Source of the DNA: Planctomycetota bacterium
GTDB taxonomy: Bacteria > Planctomycetota > PLA2
Assembly: GCA_021776735.1 (NCBI GenBank)
Contig: JAJFFH010000001.1
Location: forward strand, 1-58,608
DNA length: 58,608 bases
Reading direction: 5' to 3'
Shown here: positions 8,745 through 16,521 of the stretch, piece by piece
Layout of the letters: every line of letters begins with the position of its first letter
How positions within the stretch are numbered: position 1 is the first letter of the stretch
Translations under genes and position numbers: made by a program
The notes under the pieces: model-generated
The model's input: the letters and a program-made list of their open reading frames with translations, nothing else
Databases searched by the model: none
What the model was told of the DNA's origin: nothing

Positions 8745-9623
8745 TTAACCAGACGAGCCCGCGTGAGCGAGGAGTCGGGCGACTCGCTTTTGGACTTGCG
8801 GGAGTTCCCGGCGGGCTCTTTCGGCTGCGGACTTGGGGTTTTTTTCGTTCAGGACCGCGATTCGACGCGCGACGCTGACGTAGTTCGTGACCCACCACTC
8901 GTAGGCGGCGTAGGGATTGTCGAACTCCAGGCGCGTGACCGCCTTGAAGTACCGCAGCAGGTACTGCTCGTAATTGCGGATTCGCTCGGCCCGCGAGCGG
9001 GCACGGGCGGTTTGCTTGGCCGACTCCCGGCCCGGATCAGCGCCCTCGTTTGCGGCGCTGCGTCCGGACTGTGTGCCTTTGCCCGACTTGGGCGGGCGTT
9101 CCGGCGCCAGCACGAGATACATCTTCAGGAGCTCTTCGAACGCGCGAGGATCGGCGTTTTCGGCCAGCAGCAGGATCGCGCGGATCGCGATCGAGTTGCG
9201 CTTGTCGTGCAGCGCCCGTCTGAGGAGCGGCCAGTATCCGGCGTCGCCCGATTCGCCCCACGCGTTGAGGATGGAAGAGAGCACGATCCGATCCTTGAAG
9301 TGCTTCATGAACCCCGCCGCGAGTGCCGCTCCGGTTCGCTTCTTGAACTTGCCCTGGCCGCCGAGGGCGAGAGCGGCGACGTTGCGGACGTCGCGGTGCT
9401 TGGATGTCAGCATGAGCTTTTGGAGATACGCGACGATGTCGGGGTGGACGATGTCGTGGAGGTCGTAGACCGCCCACTCGCGCTCCGAACGGTCTCCCTG
9501 GGCCAGTATTTTCTGGCAGTGCACGATCGCCGCGGCGGCCCTGTCTCTCTTGTCATCGGCCCGGATCACCGTCGTTGATCCGAGCACGAGCCCAAGGATT
9601 CCAGGAAACAACTTCGGAAACAT
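8745..9623 (-). CDS. Secreted HEAT-repeat protein
   Basis: The start at 9623 is fixed by GGAGG a few bases upstream of the ATG and by the signal peptide MFPKLFPGILGLVLGSTTVI. The 292-residue product has HEAT-like helical pairs (RSEREWAVYDLHDIVHP, HRDVRNVAALALGGQGKF, DKRNSIAIRAILLLAENADP), a low-complexity Ser/Lys/Arg linker (about residues 175-205) and a C-terminal helical part rich in Arg/Glu. Planctomycetes carry many such secreted HEAT proteins without known substrates. It is divergent from the ECF-toroid gene with 108 bp between the starts. The open frame extends upstream to 10268, but that part overlaps the ECF gene and is not coding. Confidence 0.75.
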   Translation of the reverse strand: MFPKLFPGILGLVLGSTTVIRADDKRDRAAAAIVHCQKILAQGDRSEREWAVYDLHDIVHPDIVAYLQKLMLTSKHRDVRNVAALALGGQGKFKKRTGAALAAGFMKHFKDRIVLSSILNAWGESGDAGYWPLLRRALHDKRNSIAIRAILLLAENADPRAFEELLKMYLVLAPERPPKSGKGTQSGRSAANEGADPGRESAKQTARARSRAERIRNYEQYLLRYFKAVTRLEFDNPYAAYEWWVTNYVSVARRIAVLNEKNPKSAAERARRELPQVQKRVARLLAHAGSSG

Positions 9624-9731
9624 CGACACCTCCGCATTCAGGACACCGGCGCGCTGCCAAGCGCGACCAAAAAGGACGGTGTCCAAAAAACCGGTAGCGG
9701 TTTGGGTGGTCTCGGTGTCTTGTGGGTGAGG

Positions 9732-11819
9732 ATGTCTGAAAGCGCGCGCGCGCGGCTCACGATCTCCGACTTGGAGAGCCACGAACGCTTCGTGCGGGCG
9801 ATGGTTCGGCAACTCGTGCGCGACGAGGCCTCGTTGGACGACGTGATCCAGGAGACATGGATCCGAGCGCTCTCGGCGCCGCCCCGCAATTTCGGCGCAC
9901 TCCGTGCGTGGCTCACGCGCATCGCCCGGCGCGTTGCGCTCAACACACACCGATCGGAAACGCGGCGCACCGCGCGCGAACAGGCGGTCGCCCGCAACGA
10001 AGCGGTGGACACGCGGGCCCAAGCCCACCGCGATGCGATCCGGCACCTTCTCGTGCGTGCTGTGCTCCGTCTGCCCGAGCCGTATCGATCGACGGTGATC
10101 GATCGGTACTATCACGGCCGCTCGGCGGCGCTCATCGGCGCTCGTGCGGGAATCACCGCGGGCGCCGTACGCAAGCGGCTGCGCCACGCCAACGCGCTGC
10201 TGAGGACCGATGTCCGCGCCGTGTTGCGCAGCGGCCCGCTGATCGCCGTTGTCTTTCGCCCGGATCACAGCTTGCCTGCCCGATCGATGTTCTGTCGGCT
10301 ACGCCTGTGGTTCGACTCGTCGGTCCAGTGGTTCGCGAGCTTCACGGTGCATGCCATCGCGGCCGGGTTGATCTTGCTCTTGCCCGCGCGCCACGCGTCT
10401 ACTCCGGAGCCGTCCTCCGTGTTGTGGCTTGCTCGCGCCGCTCCGGAAGAGATCCCGATCGAGACAGAGTCCCGCCTCGCCCTTGCCGATGCGCCGTGGC
10501 CCGCCTCACCGGCGCCGGACGCGAGCAAGGTTCTTATCCCGGCGCCGGTTGCCGCCGAGGAGCAGGAGCAGGATCCAACGAGCGATCCCGCTCCCGAACC
10601 CGTCCCCCGTGCTGACGCCGTCGGGCTGGCCGGTCTACGGGAAATGCGGGGCGTCGGGGGGCCGGGCGGTCGGCTGCGGTTCGTGCGGTCGACGCGCGAT
10701 GTCGCATTGGTCTCCCCCGTGGTCGCCCGCGGTCTCGACTGGCTGGTTCGTCATCAGGACCCCAACGGGCGCTGGGACTCGGACCGGTTCATGAAGCATG
10801 ATCCGCCGGACTCGAAAGGCCAGTGGGGAAGCGGAGCCGGCGCATGCTGGCACGACGAGGGCTGCACGGCACTGGCGGTGCACGCGTTTCTTGCCGCCGG
10901 CTACAACGGGCAGGGCCCTCGATCGGGGCCCGATGGCGCGCGGCGCCGTGCGGTATTGCGCGGACTGCGTTTTCTCATGCGGCGCCAGCGCGACGACGGC
11001 GCCGTAGGGTTTGCGGCGCATCGATTTTTGTACCATCACGCCCTGGCCACCGCCGTGCTCTGCGAAGCGTACGTCCGCACCCGGAGTCCCGCATACGGCG
11101 GAGCCGCGCGTCGTGCCCTGCGATTTCTGCTCGATGCGCGCAGTCGTGACGGGGCGTGGCGCTACCAGCCTCGCGCCTTGTCCGGCGACATGTCCGTCAC
11201 GGCCTGGTGCGTATTCGCGCTCGACAGCGCGCGCCGCGCCGGCCTAAAGACATCGCCGTCCGTTCACTTGGCGTTGCGTTCGTGGACCCTCACCCTCACC
11301 GATGCCGGTGGCCATGTCGGCTACCGCCGGCCTGGGGGGGGCTCCGCTCGCCCGGAGGGGCGCATTGTGGAAGGTGCGGGCTGGCGGGCGCCGACGCTCA
11401 CGGCGGCTGGAGTCGTGGTGCGCCGGCTACTCGGTGAGCCGAAGGATGCGGAGCGTCTGGCCGACGGAATCGATCTGTGTCTGCAGACGCTGCCGAGTGC
11501 ACGGAGCGGTGCCGTCAATCATCTGTACTGGCTGTTCGGAACCCGTGCGCTGAAGGGTTGTGGGGGCGCGGCGTGGACTAAATGGCGCGCGGCGATGAGG
11601 CAGGCGCTCGTCACGACCCAGCGGTGCGCTGCGGGACCTGATCGCGGCTCGTGGGATCCGATCGGCCCCTGGGGCCATGCGGGTGGGCGGGTGTACTCCA
11701 CGGCCGTCGCGCTACTCACGCTGTCCCATGTCGGGCCCCCGGGGCCAACGCGAACGGACGGCGATGTCCTCGAGTCCCAAGTTCCCGGTGCGATCGCCTC
11801 CGCGTCCGGGGGCCGCTGA
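9732..11819 (+). CDS. ECF sigma factor fused through one membrane segment to an alpha/alpha-toroid domain
   Basis: Residues about 17-80 are sigma region 2 (VRQLVRDEASLDDVIQETWI, LRAWLTRIARRVALN) and about 115-165 region 4 (LPEPYRSTVIDRYYHGRS, GITAGAVRKRLRHANALLR), the helix-turn-helix that reads the -35 element. A single hydrophobic segment follows (VHAIAAGLILLLPA, about 205-218), then a Pro/Ala/Glu-rich linker. Residues about 326-690 form a squalene-cyclase/prenyltransferase-like toroid (GLDWLVRHQDPNGRWDSD, GLRFLMRRQRDDGAVGF, ALRFLLDARSRDGAWRY). The toroid would be outside the membrane and the sigma part inside. No anti-sigma gene is next door, so the protein may sense and signal in one chain. 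The last codons contain the dispersed repeat (TDGDV at its core). The start may be the ATG at 9732; no clear Shine-Dalgarno site is seen. Confidence 0.8.
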   Translation: MSESARARLTISDLESHERFVRAMVRQLVRDEASLDDVIQETWIRALSAPPRNFGALRAWLTRIARRVALNTHRSETRRTAREQAVARNEAVDTRAQAHRDAIRHLLVRAVLRLPEPYRSTVIDRYYHGRSAALIGARAGITAGAVRKRLRHANALLRTDVRAVLRSGPLIAVVFRPDHSLPARSMFCRLRLWFDSSVQWFASFTVHAIAAGLILLLPARHASTPEPSSVLWLARAAPEEIPIETESRLALADAPWPASPAPDASKVLIPAPVAAEEQEQDPTSDPAPEPVPRADAVGLAGLREMRGVGGPGGRLRFVRSTRDVALVSPVVARGLDWLVRHQDPNGRWDSDRFMKHDPPDSKGQWGSGAGACWHDEGCTALAVHAFLAAGYNGQGPRSGPDGARRRAVLRGLRFLMRRQRDDGAVGFAAHRFLYHHALATAVLCEAYVRTRSPAYGGAARRALRFLLDARSRDGAWRYQPRALSGDMSVTAWCVFALDSARRAGLKTSPSVHLALRSWTLTLTDAGGHVGYRRPGGGSARPEGRIVEGAGWRAPTLTAAGVVVRRLLGEPKDAERLADGIDLCLQTLPSARSGAVNHLYWLFGTRALKGCGGAAWTKWRAAMRQALVTTQRCAAGPDRGSWDPIGPWGHAGGRVYSTAVALLTLSHVGPPGPTRTDGDVLESQVPGAIASASGGR
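11750..11767 (+). repeat. Gene-end repeat, copy A
   Basis: AACGGACGGCGATGT (11753-11767) matches the last 15 bases of the 19-bp consensus exactly. It lies in sense inside the last about 22 codons of the ECF-toroid gene, encoding TDGDV. Confidence 0.75.
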
Positions 11820-12048
11820 TTCGCGTGATTCGGGTTGGGGATTCCCCATGTTCTTACATGCGGAACAGACGGCGTACTTCATGCAATATGGGCCTCGGTC
11901 AATACGGACGGCGGTACTCGCGCCGTTCTATGCCGCGCATGCGGCGTGTCCGAGAGCCGCGCCCGTTGCGACCATTTCGGGCCTAGTTGCCTGGAACTAT
12001 TGGGCCTGGGGAGTCATCGCTTCGTCGTGGCGTTGTCGAGTACGGTAG

Positions 12049-12099
12049 CACTACGATGCCGAGCGCGCACACTAGGGTCTCGGGAACGAGCGGATCACG
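12049..12099 (+). pseudogene. C-terminal relic of integrase transposase with an internal stop
   Basis: The plus strand reads HYDAERAH, stop, GLGNERIT. This is the conserved transposase tail with one CAG-to-TAG-type change. The remainder of 11820-12189 holds no supportable gene. Confidence 0.65.
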
Positions 12100-12189
12100 A
12101 GCGTGCGATGAAGCGCTGCGAGAGGGCGCGTAGCGGTGAGCGACTGAGTCTTGACCGGACGGGGTCGGTCACTGCCTCACGGTCAGTTG

Positions 12190-15100
12190 TCATTGGTCAT
12201 GGTTGAGCGTGACGACCGCTTCCGAGCCGCCGACGCGATAGCCATCGAGCTTGCCGACGCGACGTCGGCCGTCCGGAGCGTCCCAGGTTGCCTGGAAATC
12301 GATCGACGTGGCGTCGGCAGGGATCGGGGCCTCGTAGCGTCCCGTACTGTCCGCATCCCAGTGCCAGAACTCGCCATCGATGGTGACCCGTACACGGGCG
12401 CCGGGAGCCGGCTCACGGTTCTTGCGGATCACGCGCACGAGCACGTGGGCGCGCTTGCGACACCCAAGGCTCAGCACCTGTCCATCCGGGTGGAGCTTGA
12501 CCTGTCGCGGTGCCAGATAAAGGGCGTCGGCCGGCATGACCGCGTAGATTGAGATCTCACGCGCCGGAAGCTTCTCGAGTCGTACGCTTCCGTCTTTGTC
12601 GGTCTTCCAGTGCGGCAGGTTCCGGCCCGGCCGACGAGGCCAGAAGCCGATGGTGATGCCCACGAGGGGTGCACCCTCCGGATCCCGCACGGTCACGGTA
12701 ACTGCGCGATCTTCCTTGGTGCGTGCCACTGCAAGGACCAAATCGTGGTCGCCCGCGGTCGCGACGGCAGGCTTGCTCTGTAACGAGGGGTCGTTTGTGA
12801 AGCCGAGAAACTGCGCCTTGATCTGCTTGGCGATGACCTTGACCGTCACCTTCGCGTCGGGCGGCACCGAGAAGCGAAACTTGCCCGACGTGTTGGTCGT
12901 GAGGGTCTTGCTGCCGCCAGCCCACGTCGCCGTAACTACGGCGTCCACGACCGGCTTGCCAGCCTGCAGCACGCGACCGGCGATGCGTCCCCAGCGCGTC
13001 ATCACGACGCGTGCTTCGGTTGCGTCCGCGGGAAGATTCACGACGGGGCCTGCTGGTCCGAGCGGGAGCGCCGATTTTTCGCCCGTGTCGAACACGTGGA
13101 CGACGCGCACCTCGTGCACGCGCCCCTTGACCTGTACATCGACCGTGCCGTCAGGACCGGTGGAGCCGCTATTGCGTCCGCCATCGTGCTGCAGGAGCAG
13201 GTAGGCATTACGCACGGGTTCTCCCGTGTCGGATTGAACGTGCACCGTAAAGGTGCGTGTGGGGTCGAGGTCGAGGGTCACATCGAGTACGTCGACGGTT
13301 TCGACATCCACGAACCGCGAGGCGCCGCGGCCGCCCTTGCGGCTCGCCGTGACCTGATAGCGTCCGGGACCGAGGTCGGGAAAGCGAAAGCGCCCCAGGT
13401 CGTCGGTGCGGCGCTGTTCCCGGTTCGTGCGCTCGTAGAGCATCGAATCAACCCCTTGATCGCGGTCGGCTCGTTCGTCGTTGGGGACGGCCGGTCCGCG
13501 CAGGGTCACTTCGTAGCGGGCGAGGACCGCGCCTTCGGGGTCGCTCACGATGCCCTCGATCGCGAGTCCCTCCCTGAGGACGATCTCGCCCGCGTCGATG
13601 ACTCGCTCCGGCAGAGTTCGTGGCCTTGCGCGCAACCCCACGCGACCGAACCCGGTCGCCATGACCGACACGCTGTGGGGGCGGCCCGGGCTGAGTCCAC
13701 CGACCTCGAATCGTCCGTTGCGGCCGCTCGTGGCATAGCCGACGCTCAGGCCGCCGTGCATCGGATCCTCCTCGGACATTGCGGCGATTCGAGCGCCTTC
13801 GATCGGCTGGCCATCCTTCGTAACCACGCGTCCCCTCAGAAGCGTCTCGCGACCGAGCGACACACGCAGTCCGGGCGTCGCGCCGACGCGCACCTGCCCC
13901 CGGGCGTATCCCGTCGCGAGGACGTGGATTTGTTGATACACGTCGCCGCCAATCTGACCGTTGATTCGGAAGCGACCCTGCTTGTCCGTGAGTGTGACAG
14001 GCTCGAACATCCAGCTCATGCCGACGCGTGCGCCTTCGATCGGCCGCCCCGTCTCGCCGTCCACGACGACGCCCTCGAAGAGTGCCCCGCGGGGCAGGAC
14101 TACCTCGATGCTGTCGCCGGCCCGCGCCTCGGGGTCGTCTAGCGTCGCGCCGTGCAGCGGGTGGGTGACCACGACCCGGAACCTTGACTCGCGCGGCAAT
14201 CCGGCGATGCGTGCGCGACCGTCACTCGCGCTCGTCGCCCGGCGATCTACCACGACGCCGTCGCCGTAGCGCACGAGATGGATCGAAGCGCCCACGATCG
14301 GGCGGCGTTCGTGATCGAGCACCGTCACGGTCAACGCGGCGGGGCGCGTGAGTACGATGCGCGTCCGTTCCCCGGCTTGGAGCGATCGAAGTTCGGAATC
14401 GGCAAATCCCGCGGCGGCGACGCGTAGATTGACGAGTTGGCCGCGCCGGAGGGCGAGGCGAAACGTCCCGTCACGCCCGCTGCGCGTGCCGGCGCCCACG
14501 GATCCCGGTCGATTCGTCAGCGCGTCGGTACGCGACCATGGCTTGTTGAGCGCCTCAAGTCGTGCGCCGGCGACGGGCACCCCCGCGGAGTCGACGACGC
14601 GTCCGTGCAGGTCCCGTTCACGGTCAACCCGGTCGAGGTCAACGGGCGGAAGAAGCTCCTCGACCTCCGGATTCGGCTGTTCGGACCGGGCCGGTTCCGA
14701 GCGGGTTGACACCGCGACCCGCTCGGTACGCTTGGTCGCACCGGTTTGCCAGAAGAGTAGCGCGACGAGCAGCGCCGCCAGCGCGCCCGTGCCGAGAACC
14801 GACTTGGTAAACATGATCGTCACTCCTATGGTGGTCGCGGCGGCCCGCGGCGCCGGAAAGAACAAGGGGACCAAGAGTGAAGTCCATGCGTGTGTGTGGC
14901 CGTCGTGCTCCGCATCGAGCCGGGCGCGCAACTGCGCGAGCGCGCGGCGCAGCCGTGTCCTTACCGCCTCCCGGCCTACGCCGTGGGCGTCGGCAATGCG
15001 GGCGACAGACTGCTCTTCCAGATAGCGCGCGATCACGGTGGAGCGGTAGGGCTCATCCAGCTTGAGTACCGCATCGACCATGCGCCTTTGCAGCTCGATT

Positions 15101-15384
15101 CGCGCCAACTGGTCCGGCGTCACCTGTACTTCCGGTCGCGCCGCACGCCGTTCGTGCTTGGTCCGGCGCGAACCGCTGCGGAGCCTCATGAGCGCAAGGT
15201 TGCGCGCCACAGCGGCGAACCATCCGGTCCCCGCTTCCCGCGGCGGTGGCTTGAGAAGCGCAGCGAGCAATCCGTCCTGCGCGACATCCTCGGCCTGATG
15301 CACGTCGCGCAGCAAGTCGCGCGCGACCGCGACCATGAAGGAGCGGTGCTCGATGAGCACGTTCGGATCGGGACACGGCGGCAT
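12190..15384 (-). CDS. ECF sigma factor fused through one membrane segment to carboxypeptidase-regulatory-like domains
   Basis: The 1,064-residue protein starts with a complete ECF sigma factor: region 2 (FMVAVARDLLRDVHQAEDVA, WFAAVARNLALMRLRS; residues 15-75) and region 4 (LDEPYRSTVIARYLEEQSVA, GVGREAVRTRLRRALAQLR; 108-155). A membrane segment follows at 191-213 (SVLGTGALAALLVALLFW), then about 850 residues of tandem Ig-fold carboxypeptidase-regulatory-like units (GRVVDSAGVPVAGARLEAL, GVVVDGETGRPIEGARVGM, GRVVTKDGQPIEGARIAAM). It is homologous along its whole length to 39884-43096. GGAG lies just upstream of the ATG at 15384. An internal ATG at 14814 (residue 191, exactly at the membrane segment) has AGGAG eight bases upstream, so a sigma-less exported product could also be made. 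No anti-sigma gene is adjacent. Confidence 0.85.
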   Translation of the reverse strand: MPPCPDPNVLIEHRSFMVAVARDLLRDVHQAEDVAQDGLLAALLKPPPREAGTGWFAAVARNLALMRLRSGSRRTKHERRAARPEVQVTPDQLARIELQRRMVDAVLKLDEPYRSTVIARYLEEQSVARIADAHGVGREAVRTRLRRALAQLRARLDAEHDGHTHAWTSLLVPLFFPAPRAAATTIGVTIMFTKSVLGTGALAALLVALLFWQTGATKRTERVAVSTRSEPARSEQPNPEVEELLPPVDLDRVDRERDLHGRVVDSAGVPVAGARLEALNKPWSRTDALTNRPGSVGAGTRSGRDGTFRLALRRGQLVNLRVAAAGFADSELRSLQAGERTRIVLTRPAALTVTVLDHERRPIVGASIHLVRYGDGVVVDRRATSASDGRARIAGLPRESRFRVVVTHPLHGATLDDPEARAGDSIEVVLPRGALFEGVVVDGETGRPIEGARVGMSWMFEPVTLTDKQGRFRINGQIGGDVYQQIHVLATGYARGQVRVGATPGLRVSLGRETLLRGRVVTKDGQPIEGARIAAMSEEDPMHGGLSVGYATSGRNGRFEVGGLSPGRPHSVSVMATGFGRVGLRARPRTLPERVIDAGEIVLREGLAIEGIVSDPEGAVLARYEVTLRGPAVPNDERADRDQGVDSMLYERTNREQRRTDDLGRFRFPDLGPGRYQVTASRKGGRGASRFVDVETVDVLDVTLDLDPTRTFTVHVQSDTGEPVRNAYLLLQHDGGRNSGSTGPDGTVDVQVKGRVHEVRVVHVFDTGEKSALPLGPAGPVVNLPADATEARVVMTRWGRIAGRVLQAGKPVVDAVVTATWAGGSKTLTTNTSGKFRFSVPPDAKVTVKVIAKQIKAQFLGFTNDPSLQSKPAVATAGDHDLVLAVARTKEDRAVTVTVRDPEGAPLVGITIGFWPRRPGRNLPHWKTDKDGSVRLEKLPAREISIYAVMPADALYLAPRQVKLHPDGQVLSLGCRKRAHVLVRVIRKNREPAPGARVRVTIDGEFWHWDADSTGRYEAPIPADATSIDFQATWDAPDGRRRVGKLDGYRVGGSEAVVTLNHDQ
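14814..14827 (-). promoter_or_regulatory. Internal Shine-Dalgarno and ATG inside the ECF fusion gene
   Basis: AGGAG (14827-14823) followed eight bases later by ATG (14814-14812) would start a product MFTKSVLGTGALAALL, which reads as a signal peptide or anchor. It is a textbook ribosome site placed at the domain boundary; its use is not proven. Confidence 0.45.
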
Positions 15385-15899
15385 GGGACTCCACTGTATT
15401 ATTGCCGGTCGTGGTGAGGTGGGGTCATGTTGCGCAATCTACGCAGCGGGCAGCAGTTTCCAGCCTCCCCGCGAGCCTGCCCCCGCATCCACCCTCTGCG
15501 TTCGTCGGGCAGGAGCCGCTAGCTCGTCGTCGTGTAGTGCGAGGCGCGTCCCGTCCAAAAACCCGAACGCGTGGACCTGTCTGACCCCCTACGCGTCCGG
15601 TGATCGAGGCCAGAGAGCGGATTCGACCCCCCGTTGCGGGCGCTCTCAAGACCCGAAAGGTCGGCCCGGTAGTCAGTGCCGTGCTTCAAGGGCGCGTGGC
15701 GGCTGCTGCTTCCACCGTTCGGGGGCCGATCGCTCATGCGCATTAGGTACGCACGATTCCAGACACCCTGGACCGTATGGACAACCCCCAGCCCTCAGTT
15801 CTTGCGGGACAAAGGCCGCCACTTCGTTGAGGGCCTGATTTCGTTATTGGAAGTAAGAGTTCGAATCTCTTCCCCGGTACCATTAACAACGGTCATCCA
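15385..15899. other. Gene-free stretch with tRNA-like fragments
   Basis: No credible protein gene is seen. On the minus strand near 15610-15660 the sequence GGTCGAATCCGCTCTCTGG resembles a tRNA 3' half, but its stems do not pair. A better tRNA-like end lies at 15855-15882. The short frames with 'GGSNPLSG' and 'LEVRVRISSPVP' translations are typical by-products of tRNA sequence. Confidence 0.4.
15855..15882 (+). tRNA. tRNA 3'-end fragment (T arm, acceptor strand, CCA)
   Basis: AAGAG (15855-15859) pairs with CTCTT (15867-15871) around the loop TTCGAAT, followed by CCCCGGT, A and an encoded CCA. This is a complete T arm plus 3' acceptor strand. I find no 5' acceptor strand (ACCGGGG) or anticodon arm upstream, so it is a partial tRNA or an attachment-site-like remnant, not a working gene. 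Confidence 0.4.
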
Positions 15900-16460
15900 T
15901 TACTGCGGCCAGCGCACCGTGTGTGCGAACTCCGGACGCTCGCGTCGGTACCAGCCCGACGAGACGATCGTGACGTTGCCCCGGGCGTCGCGTTCGACTG
16001 TGCCCTTGATCGCCACCAGATCGACGGGGCGCAGGCCGGGCAGCTTCGTCGCCCGGATCGGCTTGCCGTCGGCATCGCGGGCCTCGACGAAGATGAGGTT
16101 GGCCTTGACCTTGGCCGGCGGAACGCAGCAGTAGTCCCACGGTGTCGGGCACGTGTCCTCCTTGTTGTGTTGGGCGCAGTACTCCAGCGACTGGTCGGCG
16201 AGCCGGAACGCCGCGAACCCGCGCACGATTTCCTGCACGCGACCGACGACGACGACCTTGTCGCCGTTCTTCGCCTTGCGAACCTGCGCGACGGTCACGG
16301 CGTTGCCGGGATCAGTCGCCAGCACGAGCGTCGCGGCGGCGGCGCCTCGTTCGCCGGTGTCCGCGTCATCGGAGGGGGACCCGGCGTCGTCTCCGCAAGC
16401 GGCGAGCAGGGACACGAGGGCCGGGAGAAAACAGCGTTTCACGAGGGTCGGGATGGACAT
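15900..16460 (-). CDS. Lipoprotein with an OB-fold-like domain at the end of the efflux cluster
   Basis: The N-terminus has a lipobox (LVSLLAACGDD, Cys at residue 22), followed by an acidic linker and a 140-residue domain with beta strands such as GDKVVVVGRVQEIV, ANLIFVEARDADGKPI and PVDLVAIKGTVERDA, which resembles an OB fold. A cysteine cluster (CAQHNKEDTCPTPWDYCC) could bind metal or form disulphides. It lies 61 bp after the second permease, in the same direction, with GAAAGGA before its ATG. The dispersed repeat B sits in the gap. A periplasm-facing helper of the exporter is plausible, but this is only context. Confidence 0.7.
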   Translation of the reverse strand: MSIPTLVKRCFLPALVSLLAACGDDAGSPSDDADTGERGAAAATLVLATDPGNAVTVAQVRKAKNGDKVVVVGRVQEIVRGFAAFRLADQSLEYCAQHNKEDTCPTPWDYCCVPPAKVKANLIFVEARDADGKPIRATKLPGLRPVDLVAIKGTVERDARGNVTIVSSGWYRRERPEFAHTVRWPQ

Positions 16461-16496
16461 GGGGGCTTCCTTTCGTCTTGGGGTCTGAGCAGAGAG

Positions 16497-16515
16497 GTAT
16501 CGCCGTCGGTTTGCT
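16497..16515 (-). repeat. Gene-end repeat, copy B
   Basis: The reverse strand reads AGCAAACCGACGGCGATAC: two mismatches to consensus. It is in sense, six bases after the stop of the permease gene 16522-17661. Confidence 0.75.
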
Positions 16516-16521
16516 TACGCA

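Noticed and set aside
9671..9690. GGACGGTGTCC palindrome between divergent genes
   Set aside because: Resembles the repeat core only in GGACGG; single copy, no further support.
9624..10268. N-terminal extension of the 8745-9623 gene
   Set aside because: It overlaps the ECF-toroid gene, while GGAGG and a signal peptide fix the start at 9623.
15385..15899. tmRNA gene
   Set aside because: No matching 5' acceptor strand, no tag-peptide reading frame and no paired acceptor stem could be found.
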